NCBI GenBank assembly: GCA_963827735.1
Contig: CAWHBO010000003.1
Span: forward strand, 248,001-312,000
From: CAWHBO01 sp963827735
GTDB taxonomy: Bacteria; Patescibacteriota; Patescibacteriia; Patescibacteriales; UBA12075
DNA: 64,000 nt
Direction: 5' to 3'
Both the position numbers and the translations under genes were made by a program. Below the pieces are notes generated by a model. It was not told the origin of the DNA, searched no databases, and saw only the letters and a program-made list of their open reading frames with translations. Positions 1-9,683 of this stretch are shown piece by piece. The first letter of the stretch is position 1, and every line of letters starts with the position of its first letter.

Positions 1-2961
1 CAGCCCGAGTCCCGTGCCTTCCGTGACCGCCTTGATGGCGTTATCGGTGCGATAAAATTTTTCAAACAGCCGTTTGCTCGCTTCTTTCGGTATGCCGATG
101 CCATTGTCGCTTACGGTTATCACAATGTTCTTTTCGTCTTTTTTGTCCAAAATGACATTAATTTCGCCCTTTACGCTTTTGGAATATCGAATGGCATTGG
201 TCAGAAGATTCTGCACGACCTGTCTGAACAAAGTCTTGTCCAGCGGAATTTTTGGCAAATCGCCGGCGTTATTTTTGAACTTGATCGTTTGTTTTTTGGA
301 AGTGGCGGACGGCTTATCCTCGGCAATGATCCCTTTGATATAGTCCACAACATCAATCGGTTCGGCCTCAATCCGCAAGCGCCCTGATTCTATTCTGGTC
401 ACATTAAGCAGATCGTTTACCAGCTTCACCATGCGGTCGGTCGACTCCTTGACGTTTCCGATATAGTCTTTTTGAGTCAAGTTCAAATCGCCCACATCTC
501 CCCGGTAAAGCATATCGGAAAAAAGTTTGATAGCGGTAAGCGGCGTGCGCAATTGATGAGAAGCTACGGAAACAAATTCGGTTTTAAGCTGATCCATTTC
601 TTTGAGGTATGTGATATCGTGAAGCACGATCGCTCCCCCGATGATCTTTTCCTTGTTGTCTTTTACGGCCGTCACATAAACTTCATAATATCTTTTCTCA
701 AAAACGGTTTCTTTGATATAAAAACTCTTGCCGCTTTTTATCGTTTTGTTGATGATGCTGTCAAGATCAATGCTCGGCATGATGTTGAACAAATCTCTCA
801 GGTGGGACAATTTTTCTTTTTTCCCGATGATGCTGTAAAATGACGGATTTATCAGTTCTATTTCTTTGTTAACTCCGAACATAACCACTCCGTCGCTCAA
901 GCTTTCCACCAGTGATTTTGTCTTGAAGTGCTGTACCAATGACAATGTTTGCAGGCGATCAATCGCAAAAGTGATCGTGGCCGTTATCGCTTTCATAAAA
1001 TTCGTTTCTTCTTCTGAAGATTTGGAAGCTTTAACGCTTATAATTTGAATGATGCCCAGCTGTTTTTCTTCCATGCTTAGATAATAAAAATCCGAAGACA
1101 GGGCCTGGCTTTTGTTCTTGTTGTCCAATTCTTTGCCGATGCATTTCGGTTTTATCAGTTTTAAAACTTTCAGCACAGACGCATAAGCTCCTGATTTATC
1201 ACGGCTCAGGTGATCCATCAGCATGAACTTCGCATCATCAATGAAGCTCTCGCTCACTTCCTCTTTCAGATAAGACGTAAAATTCAAACTGCCTTCATCG
1301 TCAGGATTAAAAATCAGAAAATTGGCGACGCTGAATTCAAAAAATGAATCAATATAGCCCGCGGAAATCTCTACCACATCTTTTATGCTTGCCGCTGTCA
1401 TCTGCTTGTCTCCGAATTCCTTGAGCGCTTTGAGCCCTTTGCTTCTTTCATCCAGCATTTCATTGGTTTTTTTCAGATTTTCCTGGGAATTTGTGACATC
1501 TTCAAGAATGTTCAGGATTGCCAGCCTCTGCTCGGACAATTCGCTGGCTTGCTTGATTGATGCTTTTTCAAAATTTATCAACTCGGTTATATCCATGCTG
1601 ACCCCCCTGAACCCTTGAAAATTTTTGTTTTCATCATAAATCGGATTGCCGCTGGAAGACAGCCAGAAAACTTGATTGTTTTCACCAGTCAATTTCCCTA
1701 CAAATCCTTGAAAAGCTTTTTCATCGCGCAAAATCGAGGCAATGCCAGACTTATTGGAGTGAGTTAACTCTGGCGTTATGATGCTTTCAATGTTTTTTTC
1801 AACAATATTTTCCGGTTTTAAATTAAAAATTTTTTCAACATTTTGGCTGGTATACCTTATTTTCCCCGCCGCGTCAATCTCCCAAATCCATTCGGAAACA
1901 TTTTCAATGATATCCCTGAATCTTTTTTCATTATCAAACAATTTTTTGGCCATGCCATTGATGTTGCCGGCCAGTTTTGAAATTTCATCATTTCCCCTTT
2001 CTTCTAAGGCCGAAAAAGCATCATTGTTTTCTCCAATGCTGTTTACCTCTCGCGTCAAATTAAACAATCGCCTTAAAATATTTCTTTCGTTGAAAATGAA
2101 TATAAAAAATACAAAGACAATGATAATCAAAATTAAAGCAACCATGACATTGCGCATCAAAATGGTTCCGCTTTTATAAATCTGCCTGTCTGATTCAACG
2201 GCTAAGGTAAGCAATGGCTGATTAAACACGTCATAAACCAATTTATAGCCCTTGATTGTGTTGTTATCAACAATTTGTTCCGCTTTATCCATCAAAATTA
2301 AAGTCTGCCTGATGCCCTTGTTCTGTTCTGTTTTAAAATAATCCCCTTTAAAATCAAGCGCGTGAATCTTTAGCCCGGTAACTTCATTTATACCTTCAAT
2401 TCGCCTCTCATCAAGAATACGCCCGACAATCAATGATCCGCGGCTGGGGCCGGAACCGTCAGATTTAAGAATTTGCTGGCTGGAAAATACCACCGGCCCT
2501 TCCGGAATAACAACAATGCCGCTTTGCGGAGATTGAAAAAATTCTCCGTTTTGCTCAATCACATCAATCATTCCCGCCGGAAATTCAGCTGGTTTAGCGT
2601 TTTGGATGTCATAAGCGGCGATATGTTTCTTTTCTCCGGAAACGTTGATGATGGTGATAAAATCAAAATCTAAATTTGCAAAAAATGATTCACTCATGTC
2701 AACACTTAAAAAATCAGGATATTCGTCATTGACAAAACGATAAGTGGCGTCCCAAGATGAATAATCCAGCGCATTCATTTCCGCCTTTTTGATGTTATCG
2801 TTTAAAGCGCTGGCAGCCGCCATTACCTTGCGAAAAATATCATCTTTTTCAACCGCAGAAAAACCGGACAACAAAGTCGCGCGCAAAACGGCAAAAACGA
2901 TCAGCACCAGACAGCAAAACAAAATGATGTTAAAAAGTAAAGATTTTTTGCGTAAATTCAT
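1..2961 (-). CDS. Hybrid-sensor type histidine kinase, CHASE4-HAMP-PAS-GAF-like-PAS-HisKA-HATPase (3' end cut by window)
   Basis: I translated the minus strand from ATG 2961-2959; it stays open for 987 codons to the window edge. An N-terminal membrane segment (about residues 5-25) and a second one (about 266-290) bracket a CHASE4-like extracellular sensor domain. They are followed by HAMP (about 290-345), PAS (about 345-460), a GAF-like stretch (about 500-640), a second PAS (about 672-787), HisKA with H-box SHQLRTPLT (phospho-acceptor His802), and HATPase_c with N-box NLLTNAI, G1 box DNGIGIP and G2 box GTGLGL. The G2 box falls exactly at base 1, so only the last few dozen residues are missing. 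It should autophosphorylate at the membrane and pass phosphate to a response regulator that is not in this window. It starts 17 nt after the Cache-HAMP gene stops, so the two are probably co-transcribed. The domain names come from motif recognition; the sensor type is the least certain. Confidence 0.9.
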   Translation of the reverse strand, partial: MNLRKKSLLFNIILFCCLVLIVFAVLRATLLSGFSAVEKDDIFRKVMAAASALNDNIKKAEMNALDYSSWDATYRFVNDEYPDFLSVDMSESFFANLDFDFITIINVSGEKKHIAAYDIQNAKPAEFPAGMIDVIEQNGEFFQSPQSGIVVIPEGPVVFSSQQILKSDGSGPSRGSLIVGRILDERRIEGINEVTGLKIHALDFKGDYFKTEQNKGIRQTLILMDKAEQIVDNNTIKGYKLVYDVFNQPLLTLAVESDRQIYKSGTILMRNVMVALILIIIVFVFFIFIFNERNILRRLFNLTREVNSIGENNDAFSALEERGNDEISKLAGNINGMAKKLFDNEKRFRDIIENVSEWIWEIDAAGKIRYTSQNVEKIFNLKPENIVEKNIESIITPELTHSNKSGIASILRDEKAFQGFVGKLTGENNQVFWLSSSGNPIYDENKNFQGFRGVSMDITELINFEKASIKQASELSEQRLAILNILEDVTNSQENLKKTNEMLDERSKGLKALKEFGDKQMTAASIKDVVEISAGYIDSFFEFSVANFLIFNPDDEGSLNFTSYLKEEVSESFIDDAKFMLMDHLSRDKSGAYASVLKVLKLIKPKCIGKELDNKNKSQALSSDFYYLSMEEKQLGIIQIISVKASKSSEEETNFMKAITATITFAIDRLQTLSLVQHFKTKSLVESLSDGVVMFGVNKEIELINPSFYSIIGKKEKLSHLRDLFNIMPSIDLDSIINKTIKSGKSFYIKETVFEKRYYEVYVTAVKDNKEKIIGGAIVLHDITYLKEMDQLKTEFVSVASHQLRTPLTAIKLFSDMLYRGDVGDLNLTQKDYIGNVKESTDRMVKLVNDLLNVTRIESGRLRIEAEPIDVVDYIKGIIAEDKPSATSKKQTIKFKNNAGDLPKIPLDKTLFRQVVQNLLTNAIRYSKSVKGEINVILDKKDEKNIVITVSDNGIGIPKEASKRLFEKFYRTDNAIKAVTEGTGLGL

Positions 2962-2978
2962 TTTTTTATCATGAAAAA

Positions 2979-4265
2979 TTATTTACCATTTTTTTCTTCC
3001 AATTCTTTTATTTTTTGTTTTAGTTCAATCATCTTAAGCTCTCTGCCCACGGCCATTTTGTTAAATTTTTCCAGATCCTGATTCTTAAGGTCAAGCTCCT
3101 TGGTTCTGGCCGCGACTTTTGCTTCCAAATTCTGGCTATAGTCCTCCAATTCTTTTCTTGATTTTTCCAAATCAGCCGTCATACTGTTGAAAGTTTGCGA
3201 TAATTCCGCAATCTCATTGTTCCCTTTAACATCTATCCTGGTTATCATATCGCCGGCGCCGATTTTGACGGCGGCATTTTTCAAATTTACGATCGGGCCG
3301 ATAATTTTTTTTGACAGATAGACACCGGCAACAATCGTAAGGATTATCCCAAAAAGCATGATGGGAATGAAAATATACATCTGCCTGTATATCAATTCAT
3401 AAGCTTCCGCCACCGGCAATTCAATCATCACCGCCCAGTCCGGCTCCCCCAGCGCGATAAAATTTGTCATAACTTGACTACCGTTGATGCCGGCTGATAT
3501 CTCCACATCCAAATCAGAGGTATGCTTGGAACCACTCATAAAATCTTGCACCTCTTTCAAATGCGACAAATTTTCACCCTTAAGCACGCGGCTGATGTCA
3601 AAAAACGCTATCAAATTGCCTTGGTTATCCACCACATAAGCTTGTCCGGTCCGGCCGATTTTCAAGCCCCCGACCAGATCCCAGATGGTTTTCAGGCTTA
3701 TCTCCCCCACGACCACTCCCTGGAAATTTTTCAAAACGTCGACAATCGGAAGCGCCACCATCAACATTGGTTCAGCTGTGGTTTTGTTGATATAAACCGG
3801 ACTGATATAAGCTTCGGCAAGGTCAGTTTTTACTTTTGAGAAGAGCCAATCATTCACCTGCTCGGCAAACTGGCCGGACGATACGCTGGAAAGACGGGAA
3901 GCTCTGGCTGATTCCTTAAGTTCCTGATCAAACAAAACGAGCTGGCGGAATGATGGTTCATATCCGAGCATTTTATCCAGGATCAATTCCTGATCACCCG
4001 GGTCTGCGGTGATAAGATCAGTCAGCCGGATCGTTGATTTGATGATATCCAGCTTCTCGGTAATGAAATTTTTTACGGAATTGGCCGCGTTTTGGGCAAT
4101 CATCTGCCGTCTTTCAACAACCGCCGTCCTTTGATAGATAAAATTGAAATACAAAGCCGTAAGATTGGTTGAAAGCAAAAGGAATAAACCCAAGAACAGG
4201 AACCACCCCGTTAATGTGGTTTGCAAGCTATAGAATTTTTTTATTTTTTTTCTTATATCTACCAT
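2979..4265 (-). CDS. Cache-HAMP membrane receptor lacking an output domain
   Basis: This 428-aa protein has an N-terminal membrane segment (about residues 17-40), a periplasmic or extracellular double-Cache-like domain (about 45-285), a second membrane segment (about 293-318, around IFIPIMLFGIILTIV), a HAMP domain (about 320-372, with NNEIAELSQTFNSM) and a C-terminal coiled coil ending in KFNKMAVGRELKMIELK. That last motif normally leads into a histidine kinase or cyclase domain, but here the protein stops after it. It is therefore either a receptor that signals through a partner or a truncated kinase. The next gene downstream, 17 nt away, is a complete-looking histidine kinase, which makes a partner role plausible (inference). 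No strong Shine-Dalgarno is visible before ATG 4265. Confidence 0.85.
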   Translation of the reverse strand: MVDIRKKIKKFYSLQTTLTGWFLFLGLFLLLSTNLTALYFNFIYQRTAVVERRQMIAQNAANSVKNFITEKLDIIKSTIRLTDLITADPGDQELILDKMLGYEPSFRQLVLFDQELKESARASRLSSVSSGQFAEQVNDWLFSKVKTDLAEAYISPVYINKTTAEPMLMVALPIVDVLKNFQGVVVGEISLKTIWDLVGGLKIGRTGQAYVVDNQGNLIAFFDISRVLKGENLSHLKEVQDFMSGSKHTSDLDVEISAGINGSQVMTNFIALGEPDWAVMIELPVAEAYELIYRQMYIFIPIMLFGIILTIVAGVYLSKKIIGPIVNLKNAAVKIGAGDMITRIDVKGNNEIAELSQTFNSMTADLEKSRKELEDYSQNLEAKVAARTKELDLKNQDLEKFNKMAVGRELKMIELKQKIKELEEKNGK

Positions 4266-4438
4266 ATTTATCTAACTTTTATTACTCCGCCAGACAAGGC
4301 GACTTTTATTTCCCCACACAAAAAAATCAGGCCATTGTTCCTGCTCGCGAAAAAAAAATTATGTTCCTCCTTAACATAAGATATTTTTAGATTTATTATA
4401 ATATATTATAGCATTATGGGAGAAAAAAATACAATTTT

Positions 4439-4591
4439 AAAAATGCAAAATGCAAATCTCAAAATGCAAAATGACAGTTTAAAATGTAAAATTATTAAAA
4501 TAATCTCTAAATTGTCCTCAGAAGAATGATTTAGGTAATTTTAAATTTTACATTGTCATTTTGCATTTTGAGATTTGCATTTTGCATTAAT
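4439..4591. repeat. Inverted pair of AAAATGC heptamer repeats
   Basis: This pair sits in the 456-bp gap between the divergent sensor and GH130 genes; otherwise I see only AT-rich sequence there. The left arm (4439-4492) is built from AAAATGC, AAATCTC and AAAATGA words in strict 7-nt register. The right arm (4537-4591) is its reverse complement, with about 34 nt of perfect match. The same right-arm sequence recurs at 19147-19190. A transcript would form a long hairpin. Confidence 0.85.
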
Positions 4592-4657
4592 CTTAACAAC
4601 GTTCTACCATCAAAATAAATTTTTCATTATTAATGATCATAAAATTGCTACAAATCA

Positions 4658-4687
4658 TTGCATTCACCATTTCCTTTATGTTATAAT
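4658..4687 (+). promoter_or_regulatory. Possible sigma-70 promoter for the GH130 gene
   Basis: A perfect -10 hexamer TATAAT lies at 4682-4687 with a weak -35 (TTGCAT, 4658-4663) at 18-nt spacing. It would give a leader of only about 28 nt before ATG 4722. The region is AT-rich, so a chance match is possible. Confidence 0.35.
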
Positions 4688-4721
4688 TACTAAAGAATTT
4701 AAAATCATAAAACATCTCCCC

Positions 4722-5759
4722 ATGCCGCTACGCGTCACCAAACACGGGATACTCCTCGGACCCACTGAGCTTGCTTTTGAAAACAAGTGCGTTTTTAATC
4801 CCGGAATCTTGCAGGAAGGAAAAAAAGTTCATGTTATTTATCGGGCGCTGGATAAAAAATTGATGTCTTGTTTCGGTTATGCGGAGCTAAGCGGCCCGCT
4901 CAAGGTTGTCAGAAGAGATACGACCCCTTTTATGGAAAAAGAATTCCGCTATGAAAAAAAAGGCATTGAAGATCCTTGCCTTGTCCGTATCGGAAAAAAA
5001 GTCTACATGACATATGTCGCTCATGACGGAACGGACGCAGTTATTGCTTATATGTCAGGACAAGACATCTTCCATCTGAAGCGAGGCGGCATAATCTCCA
5101 CCAAAATCAGCTACAAAAAAGCGGAAAAACTTTTTAACTATTCCCAGTTGAAAGACGACTACTACATGTTCGCCGCCTTTTACAATGAATATAATGCCAA
5201 AAATATTCTTGTCTGGGAAAAAGACGGAGTGCTTTTTCCGGAAAAGATCCGCGGCAAATTCGCGATGCTGCATCGCATTCTTCCAGACATTCAATTAGCC
5301 CGCTTTGACAATTTTAACGAGCTCAAAGATCAGAACTATTGGCATGACCACATCCAGCATATTGATAAGCATATCGTCTTGGAGGGCCGTTTCGGCTGGG
5401 AGACCAGGCATATCGGCGGCGGCGCTCCGCCCATCCGGACCAAAGACGGCTGGCTCATGATTTATCACGGCGTTGAATCTTTAAACCAGGGGCGCATATA
5501 CCACGCGGGCGCGGCCCTGCTTGATCTTAAAAATCCGCAAAAGACGATCGGACGCTTAAAAGAACCGCTGTTCTCGCCCGAAGAAAAATACGAGAAAGCC
5601 GGCCATGTTAACAATGTGGTATTCCCGACCGGCACTGCCGTCTTCGGAGACAAACTTTACATATACTACGGCACATCCGACACTTACACGGCTGTTGCCA
5701 GCGTAAACATAAACAGCTTGATAAAAGAACTGTTAAAAAATCAGATAAAAAAATCTTGA
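4722..5759 (+). CDS. GH130-family-like glycosidase/phosphorylase
   Basis: The protein is 345 aa if translation begins at MPLRVTKHG. An in-frame upstream ATG at 4575 lies in repeat-derived AT-rich sequence and gives a non-homologous-looking extension, so I prefer 4722. The fold is a five-bladed beta-propeller with GH130 hallmarks: FNPGI, YRALDKK, KGIEDPCLVRIGKKVYMTYV (the Asp of EDP is the proposed general acid in this family), a GGGAPPIRTKDGWLMIYHG stretch and C-terminal blades with GHVNNVVFPTG. GH130 enzymes act on beta-mannosides by phosphorolysis or hydrolysis. The stop (TGA) is 18 nt before the glycosyltransferase gene, so they probably form an operon. The exact substrate cannot be read from the sequence. 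Confidence 0.85.
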   Translation: MPLRVTKHGILLGPTELAFENKCVFNPGILQEGKKVHVIYRALDKKLMSCFGYAELSGPLKVVRRDTTPFMEKEFRYEKKGIEDPCLVRIGKKVYMTYVAHDGTDAVIAYMSGQDIFHLKRGGIISTKISYKKAEKLFNYSQLKDDYYMFAAFYNEYNAKNILVWEKDGVLFPEKIRGKFAMLHRILPDIQLARFDNFNELKDQNYWHDHIQHIDKHIVLEGRFGWETRHIGGGAPPIRTKDGWLMIYHGVESLNQGRIYHAGAALLDLKNPQKTIGRLKEPLFSPEEKYEKAGHVNNVVFPTGTAVFGDKLYIYYGTSDTYTAVASVNINSLIKELLKNQIKKS

Positions 5760-5777
5760 GCTTCTTAAGAATTTGCT

Positions 5778-8006
5778 ATGAAAAATCCCAAAACCCCATG
5801 CATCTTGTATGTCAGCAGTTTTCCCCCGAGGGAATGCGGAATCGCGACTTACACAAAAAGATTAACCACTGCCATTGATAAAGAATTCAATCCCGGCATC
5901 AAAAGCCGGATTCTTGCCATCAATGACAATGGCACCTCCATTTACAACTATCCCAAAAAAGTGATCATGCAGATCAGGGAATCGGAAATGGAAGACTATA
6001 TCAAGCGGGCGTACGAAATAAACCGCCGCCCTGATATCAAAGTTGTCAACATCCAGCATGAATACGGCTTATTCGGCGGCGAGCAAGGAGAATACCTTAT
6101 GCCCTTCCTGGAGCTTCTGAAAAAACCTTTTGTGATCACCATGCATACCGTCCTTCCTCATCCGGATGAAAAAATGCAAAAAGTGGGCCGCATCATTTCT
6201 GAAAAAGCCGCCGGCGTGACTGTTATGAACAAAACCGCCAAAGAACTGCTGGCCGATGTTTATGGCATCAACAAAGATAAAATCCATATCATCCCCCACG
6301 GCGTTTTCCATGTCCCCTACCCTTCAAAAGGCCGGGCGAAAAAAAAGCTGAGCTTGCAGAACCGGCTGATCATTTCCACTTTCGGCATGATCAGCAAAGA
6401 CAAAGGCATTGAATACGCGATTGAAGCTTTGCCGGAAGTGGTAAAAAAATATCCGAATGTCCTGTATCTCATCATTGGCGCCACTCATCCGCAAGTCCTC
6501 AAGCGGGAAGGGGAAAGATACCGCAACAAGCTGAAAAAAATTATTGCCAAACTGAATCTTCAGGATAACGTAAAATTTTACAACAAGTACCTGGCGGAAA
6601 AAGAGGTTATTGATTTCCTCAAAGCCACCGACATTTACGTTTATCCGATGCTTTCCAAAGAACAGGCTTCTTCCGGATCGCTATCCGATGCCATGTCCTG
6701 CGGCTGTCCTTCAATCGCCACCAAAAGCCAATACGCCTGCTCGGTGCTTAACGACGAAAGAGGAAGACTGGTTGATTTCAAAAACTCCAGGCAGATTGAA
6801 GCGGCCCTGATGGAGCTCATCCCCAACAAAAACCTCCGAAATGAACTGAAAAAAAATACCTATTTTTATACCCGGCATATGACTTGGCAGAATGTGGCGC
6901 TTTCATATTTCAAATTATACAATGAATGCGCTAAAATTGTACCGAGAGAAAAAGACAAATTACCTCAGCTTAAATTGGATTATATCAAAAATTTGACCGA
7001 TAAATTCGGCATGATCCAGTTTGCCAACCACACCAAGCCGGATCTTCATTCCGGGTACTGTCTGGACGATAATGCCCGGGCGCTTATCGGCTGCGTCAAA
7101 GCTTATGAAATGAAGAAACTCAAAAGCACAATGGACTTGATTGAAAAATATCTTGATTTTATAAAGTTCACGCAAAAACAAAACGGCAAATTCTATCATT
7201 TCGTCAGCTACCAAAAAACTTTCAACGACCCCTCCGAAAGCGAAGATTCTTTCGGACGCGCCATCTGGGGGCTGGGGGCGCTCATTGCCAGCAAAGATAT
7301 GCCGGAAGACATGAGAAAAAAAGCCTTGGGCATATACAAAAAAAGCGCGAAATGGATCAATGACTTAACCTCTCTGCGCGCCTTGGCATTTTCCATCATC
7401 GGCCTCACCTTGATTTTGAAATCCGAAGATACTCTGGAAACAAGGACGCTCATAAGAAACCTCTCTGACAATCTTATAAAATGTTTCAACAGAAAAAGCG
7501 AAAAAAACGACAAGAAAGATAATCAATGGTTCTGGTTTGAGGATTGCCTGACATACTCCAACTACAAATTGCCGGAAGCGCTTTTCCGCGCTTACGAAGC
7601 CCTGGGAACAAAAATTTATCTTGAAGTAGCGGAAAAAAGCATCAACTTTCTTAACGGTGTAACTTTTGAAAAAGACACCAACTTCTTTTCTCCCATCGGC
7701 CAGGACGGATGGTATTTCCGCGACGGCAAACGCGCTTACTTTGACCAGCAGCCGGAAGACGCCGCTTCTGCGGCCGAGGCCCTGCTCGTTGCCTATGAGA
7801 TAACCAAAAACAAAAAATATCATCAAGACGCCCACCTGGCCTTCCAATGGTTCCTCGGGAAAAACCATCTCAATCAGATGGTCTATGACGAAGCTACCGG
7901 CGGCTGCTATGACGGACTCGGAAAATATTCCCTCAACTTCAATCAAGGAGCGGAATCTTCTCTCTCGTACTTTTTGGCGAGATTGGCGATTGAAAAAGCT
8001 AATTAA
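5778..8006 (+). CDS. GT4 glycosyltransferase fused to a C-terminal alpha-toroid domain
   Basis: This 742-aa protein has two parts. Residues 1 to about 385 are a GT-B glycosyltransferase of family 4: the N-terminal loop PRECGIATYT, the HEYGLFGGEQGEY segment, HGV at the domain junction, ISTFGMISKDKGIEYAIEA and the C-terminal donor-site region around EQASSGSLSDAMSCGCPSIAT. Residues about 390-742 are helical, with GYCLDDNARALIGC, DSFGRAIWGLGAL and DQQPEDAASAAEALLVAYE, and resemble an (alpha/alpha)6 toroid as in six-hairpin glycosidases. The fusion suggests that synthesis of a polysaccharide and binding or trimming of it are coupled in the cytoplasm (inference). It lies between a GH130-like gene and a six-hairpin hydrolase gene. 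Confidence 0.88.
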   Translation: MKNPKTPCILYVSSFPPRECGIATYTKRLTTAIDKEFNPGIKSRILAINDNGTSIYNYPKKVIMQIRESEMEDYIKRAYEINRRPDIKVVNIQHEYGLFGGEQGEYLMPFLELLKKPFVITMHTVLPHPDEKMQKVGRIISEKAAGVTVMNKTAKELLADVYGINKDKIHIIPHGVFHVPYPSKGRAKKKLSLQNRLIISTFGMISKDKGIEYAIEALPEVVKKYPNVLYLIIGATHPQVLKREGERYRNKLKKIIAKLNLQDNVKFYNKYLAEKEVIDFLKATDIYVYPMLSKEQASSGSLSDAMSCGCPSIATKSQYACSVLNDERGRLVDFKNSRQIEAALMELIPNKNLRNELKKNTYFYTRHMTWQNVALSYFKLYNECAKIVPREKDKLPQLKLDYIKNLTDKFGMIQFANHTKPDLHSGYCLDDNARALIGCVKAYEMKKLKSTMDLIEKYLDFIKFTQKQNGKFYHFVSYQKTFNDPSESEDSFGRAIWGLGALIASKDMPEDMRKKALGIYKKSAKWINDLTSLRALAFSIIGLTLILKSEDTLETRTLIRNLSDNLIKCFNRKSEKNDKKDNQWFWFEDCLTYSNYKLPEALFRAYEALGTKIYLEVAEKSINFLNGVTFEKDTNFFSPIGQDGWYFRDGKRAYFDQQPEDAASAAEALLVAYEITKNKKYHQDAHLAFQWFLGKNHLNQMVYDEATGGCYDGLGKYSLNFNQGAESSLSYFLARLAIEKAN

Positions 8007-8114
8007 AAAAATCTCAAAATACAAATAACAAACCCGAAAAGTCCCGTTGGGACCTCGTGTCCTTTACGGGATCACAAATAAATTCAAAATTAAAATTGAT
8101 AAAATATTGATTTT

Positions 8115-8174
8115 GTCATCCCGGAATTTTTTTTGGAGCGTCAGCGAGAAAAAAAATATCCGGGATCCAGGGTT
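8115..8174. repeat. Dispersed TCCCGGA hairpin element, copy 1
   Basis: An approximately 60-bp imperfect palindrome starts GTCATCCCGGAA, has a T-run, a GGAGCGTCAGCGAG centre and an A-run, and closes with TATCCGGGATCCAGGG. A second copy lies inverted at 8385-8444 and a third at 34915-34974, all nearly identical. The gap 8007-8518 otherwise holds only AT-rich sequence and a small GTCCCGTTGGGAC palindrome near 8041. Confidence 0.85.
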
Positions 8175-8384
8175 AGAAGGAAAAAATACGGATTATCCAA
8201 TAACACTTATAAATAAAAATACAGGATTTAGCTTTTCTAACGTTTTATGATAAATCTTATAAAAATTATATAATTTTTTCATTTTTATATATAAAATGCT
8301 GAAAAAAAATTTTAAAAGAAAAAATATCCCCTATCATGACGAGCGATTCCAAAAAATCTTAACAATACAAGGCTCATTCCCCTA

Positions 8385-8444
8385 AACCCTGGATCCCGGA
8401 TATTTTTTTTCTCGCTGACGCTCCAAAAAAAATTCCGGGATGAC
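8385..8444. repeat. Dispersed TCCCGGA hairpin element, copy 2 (inverted)
   Basis: This is the reverse complement of the element at 8115-8174. The two copies bracket about 210 bp of AT-rich, apparently non-coding DNA and could fold into one long stem between the glycosyltransferase and six-hairpin hydrolase genes. Confidence 0.85.
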
Positions 8445-8518
8445 AAACATGATATTTTAATTATCTTATTCTTGTTTTAAAATTTAGCCATTATTTACAA
8501 AATTAAAATTTTATCCAT

Positions 8519-9670
8519 ATGAACATAAAAGATTCCGCCTACGCCAAAGCCCTGGAAGTCATCCGCGCCTGCGTCCGCCCGACCGGCCTTTACGCATCCG
8601 GCCTGAAGGGCGGCTATGAAGCGACTTGGGCGCGCGATTCGATGACCACCGCTCTCGGCGCATCCTTTCACCCGGAATTCAAAGAGATCATCGCCAAATC
8701 AATTGAGCTTCTCGCCAAAAACCAGACCGAAACCGGACTGATTCCCAATTGCGTCGGGTCATACAACACTGACCGCCAATCCGATGTCACTTTCAATTCC
8801 TTGGATGCTCCTCTCTGGTACATCATCGGCCATTACATTTATGCCATGAATTACAGCGATAATAGTTTGCTGGTCAAATATCGCGAAAGCATTGACCGGG
8901 CGCTTTTTTGGCTCAGGTGCCAAGACCAAGACAACATCGGCCTCGTCTCCCAACAGCCGACCGGCGACTGGGAAGACGCCTTCCCGCACAAGTACGGCTA
9001 CACGATCCATTGCAACGCCTTGTTTTACGGCGCTCTCAAAATGCTCGGAAAAAACGATGATGCTGAAAATTTACAAGCCATCATCAACGGGCAATACAGG
9101 AAATATTCTTCGCTCTATAATAAAGATGCGGGTATATATTACCCGTGGGGCTGGAAGAACCATGATCACATCCGCGAACACGAAGAATGGTTTGACACGG
9201 CCGGCAATCTTCTGGCAATCCTCACCGGACTCGCCACTCCCAAAATCGCGAACAGCATCTTGAATCATATTGAAAAAAACAAGATCAATCGTCCTTATCC
9301 GTGCAAAGCCATCTGGCCGCCGATCAAAAAAGGCGACAAAGAATGGCATGACTACTTTGAACTTTGCGACGCCCGCGAGCCTCTTTGCTACCTCAATGCC
9401 GGCGTCTGGCCCTTTACCGGCGGATTCTATGTTGCGGCCCTGATCAAAACCGGCCAATACGCTAAAGCGGAAAAAGAATTGGAACTGCTTTCGGAAGGCG
9501 TCATGAAAACTCTCAAAATCCGCGACATGAAAAAGCCTTATGAATTCAACGAATGGCTCCACGGCGCGACCGGAGCCGCTTCCGGCGAACCATACCAGGC
9601 CTGGAGCGCGGGGACTTATATCTTTGCCAGCGAGTGCGTGAAGCGAGGGAAGGTTTTGTTTTTTGAATAA
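8519..9670 (+). CDS. Six-hairpin glycoside hydrolase (GH100/glycogen-debranching-like)
   Basis: This 383-aa protein lacks a signal peptide. It carries the (alpha/alpha)6-barrel signatures GGYEATWARDSMTTALGA near the N terminus, TGLIPNCVG, QPTGDWEDAFPHKYGYTIH (likely with a catalytic acid), GHYIYAM, NAGVWPFTGGFYVAAL and the C-terminal FNEWLHGATGAASGEPYQ followed by WSAGTYIFA. This pattern is shared by amylo-alpha-1,6-glucosidase catalytic domains and GH100-type invertases. It probably hydrolyses an alpha-linked oligosaccharide in the cytoplasm, in the same pathway as the upstream GH130 and GT4 genes, although 512 bp with hairpin repeats separates it from them. Substrate choice is not resolved. 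Confidence 0.8.
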   Translation: MNIKDSAYAKALEVIRACVRPTGLYASGLKGGYEATWARDSMTTALGASFHPEFKEIIAKSIELLAKNQTETGLIPNCVGSYNTDRQSDVTFNSLDAPLWYIIGHYIYAMNYSDNSLLVKYRESIDRALFWLRCQDQDNIGLVSQQPTGDWEDAFPHKYGYTIHCNALFYGALKMLGKNDDAENLQAIINGQYRKYSSLYNKDAGIYYPWGWKNHDHIREHEEWFDTAGNLLAILTGLATPKIANSILNHIEKNKINRPYPCKAIWPPIKKGDKEWHDYFELCDAREPLCYLNAGVWPFTGGFYVAALIKTGQYAKAEKELELLSEGVMKTLKIRDMKKPYEFNEWLHGATGAASGEPYQAWSAGTYIFASECVKRGKVLFFE

Positions 9671-9683
9671 TATTTTCTATAAC

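Noticed and set aside
1..2974. Several plus-strand ORFs of 60-133 residues
   Set aside because: The minus strand here is one continuous histidine-kinase frame with all catalytic boxes.
7365..8024. 219-residue minus-strand ORF
   Set aside because: It lies entirely antisense to the glycosyltransferase gene and has no recognisable domain.
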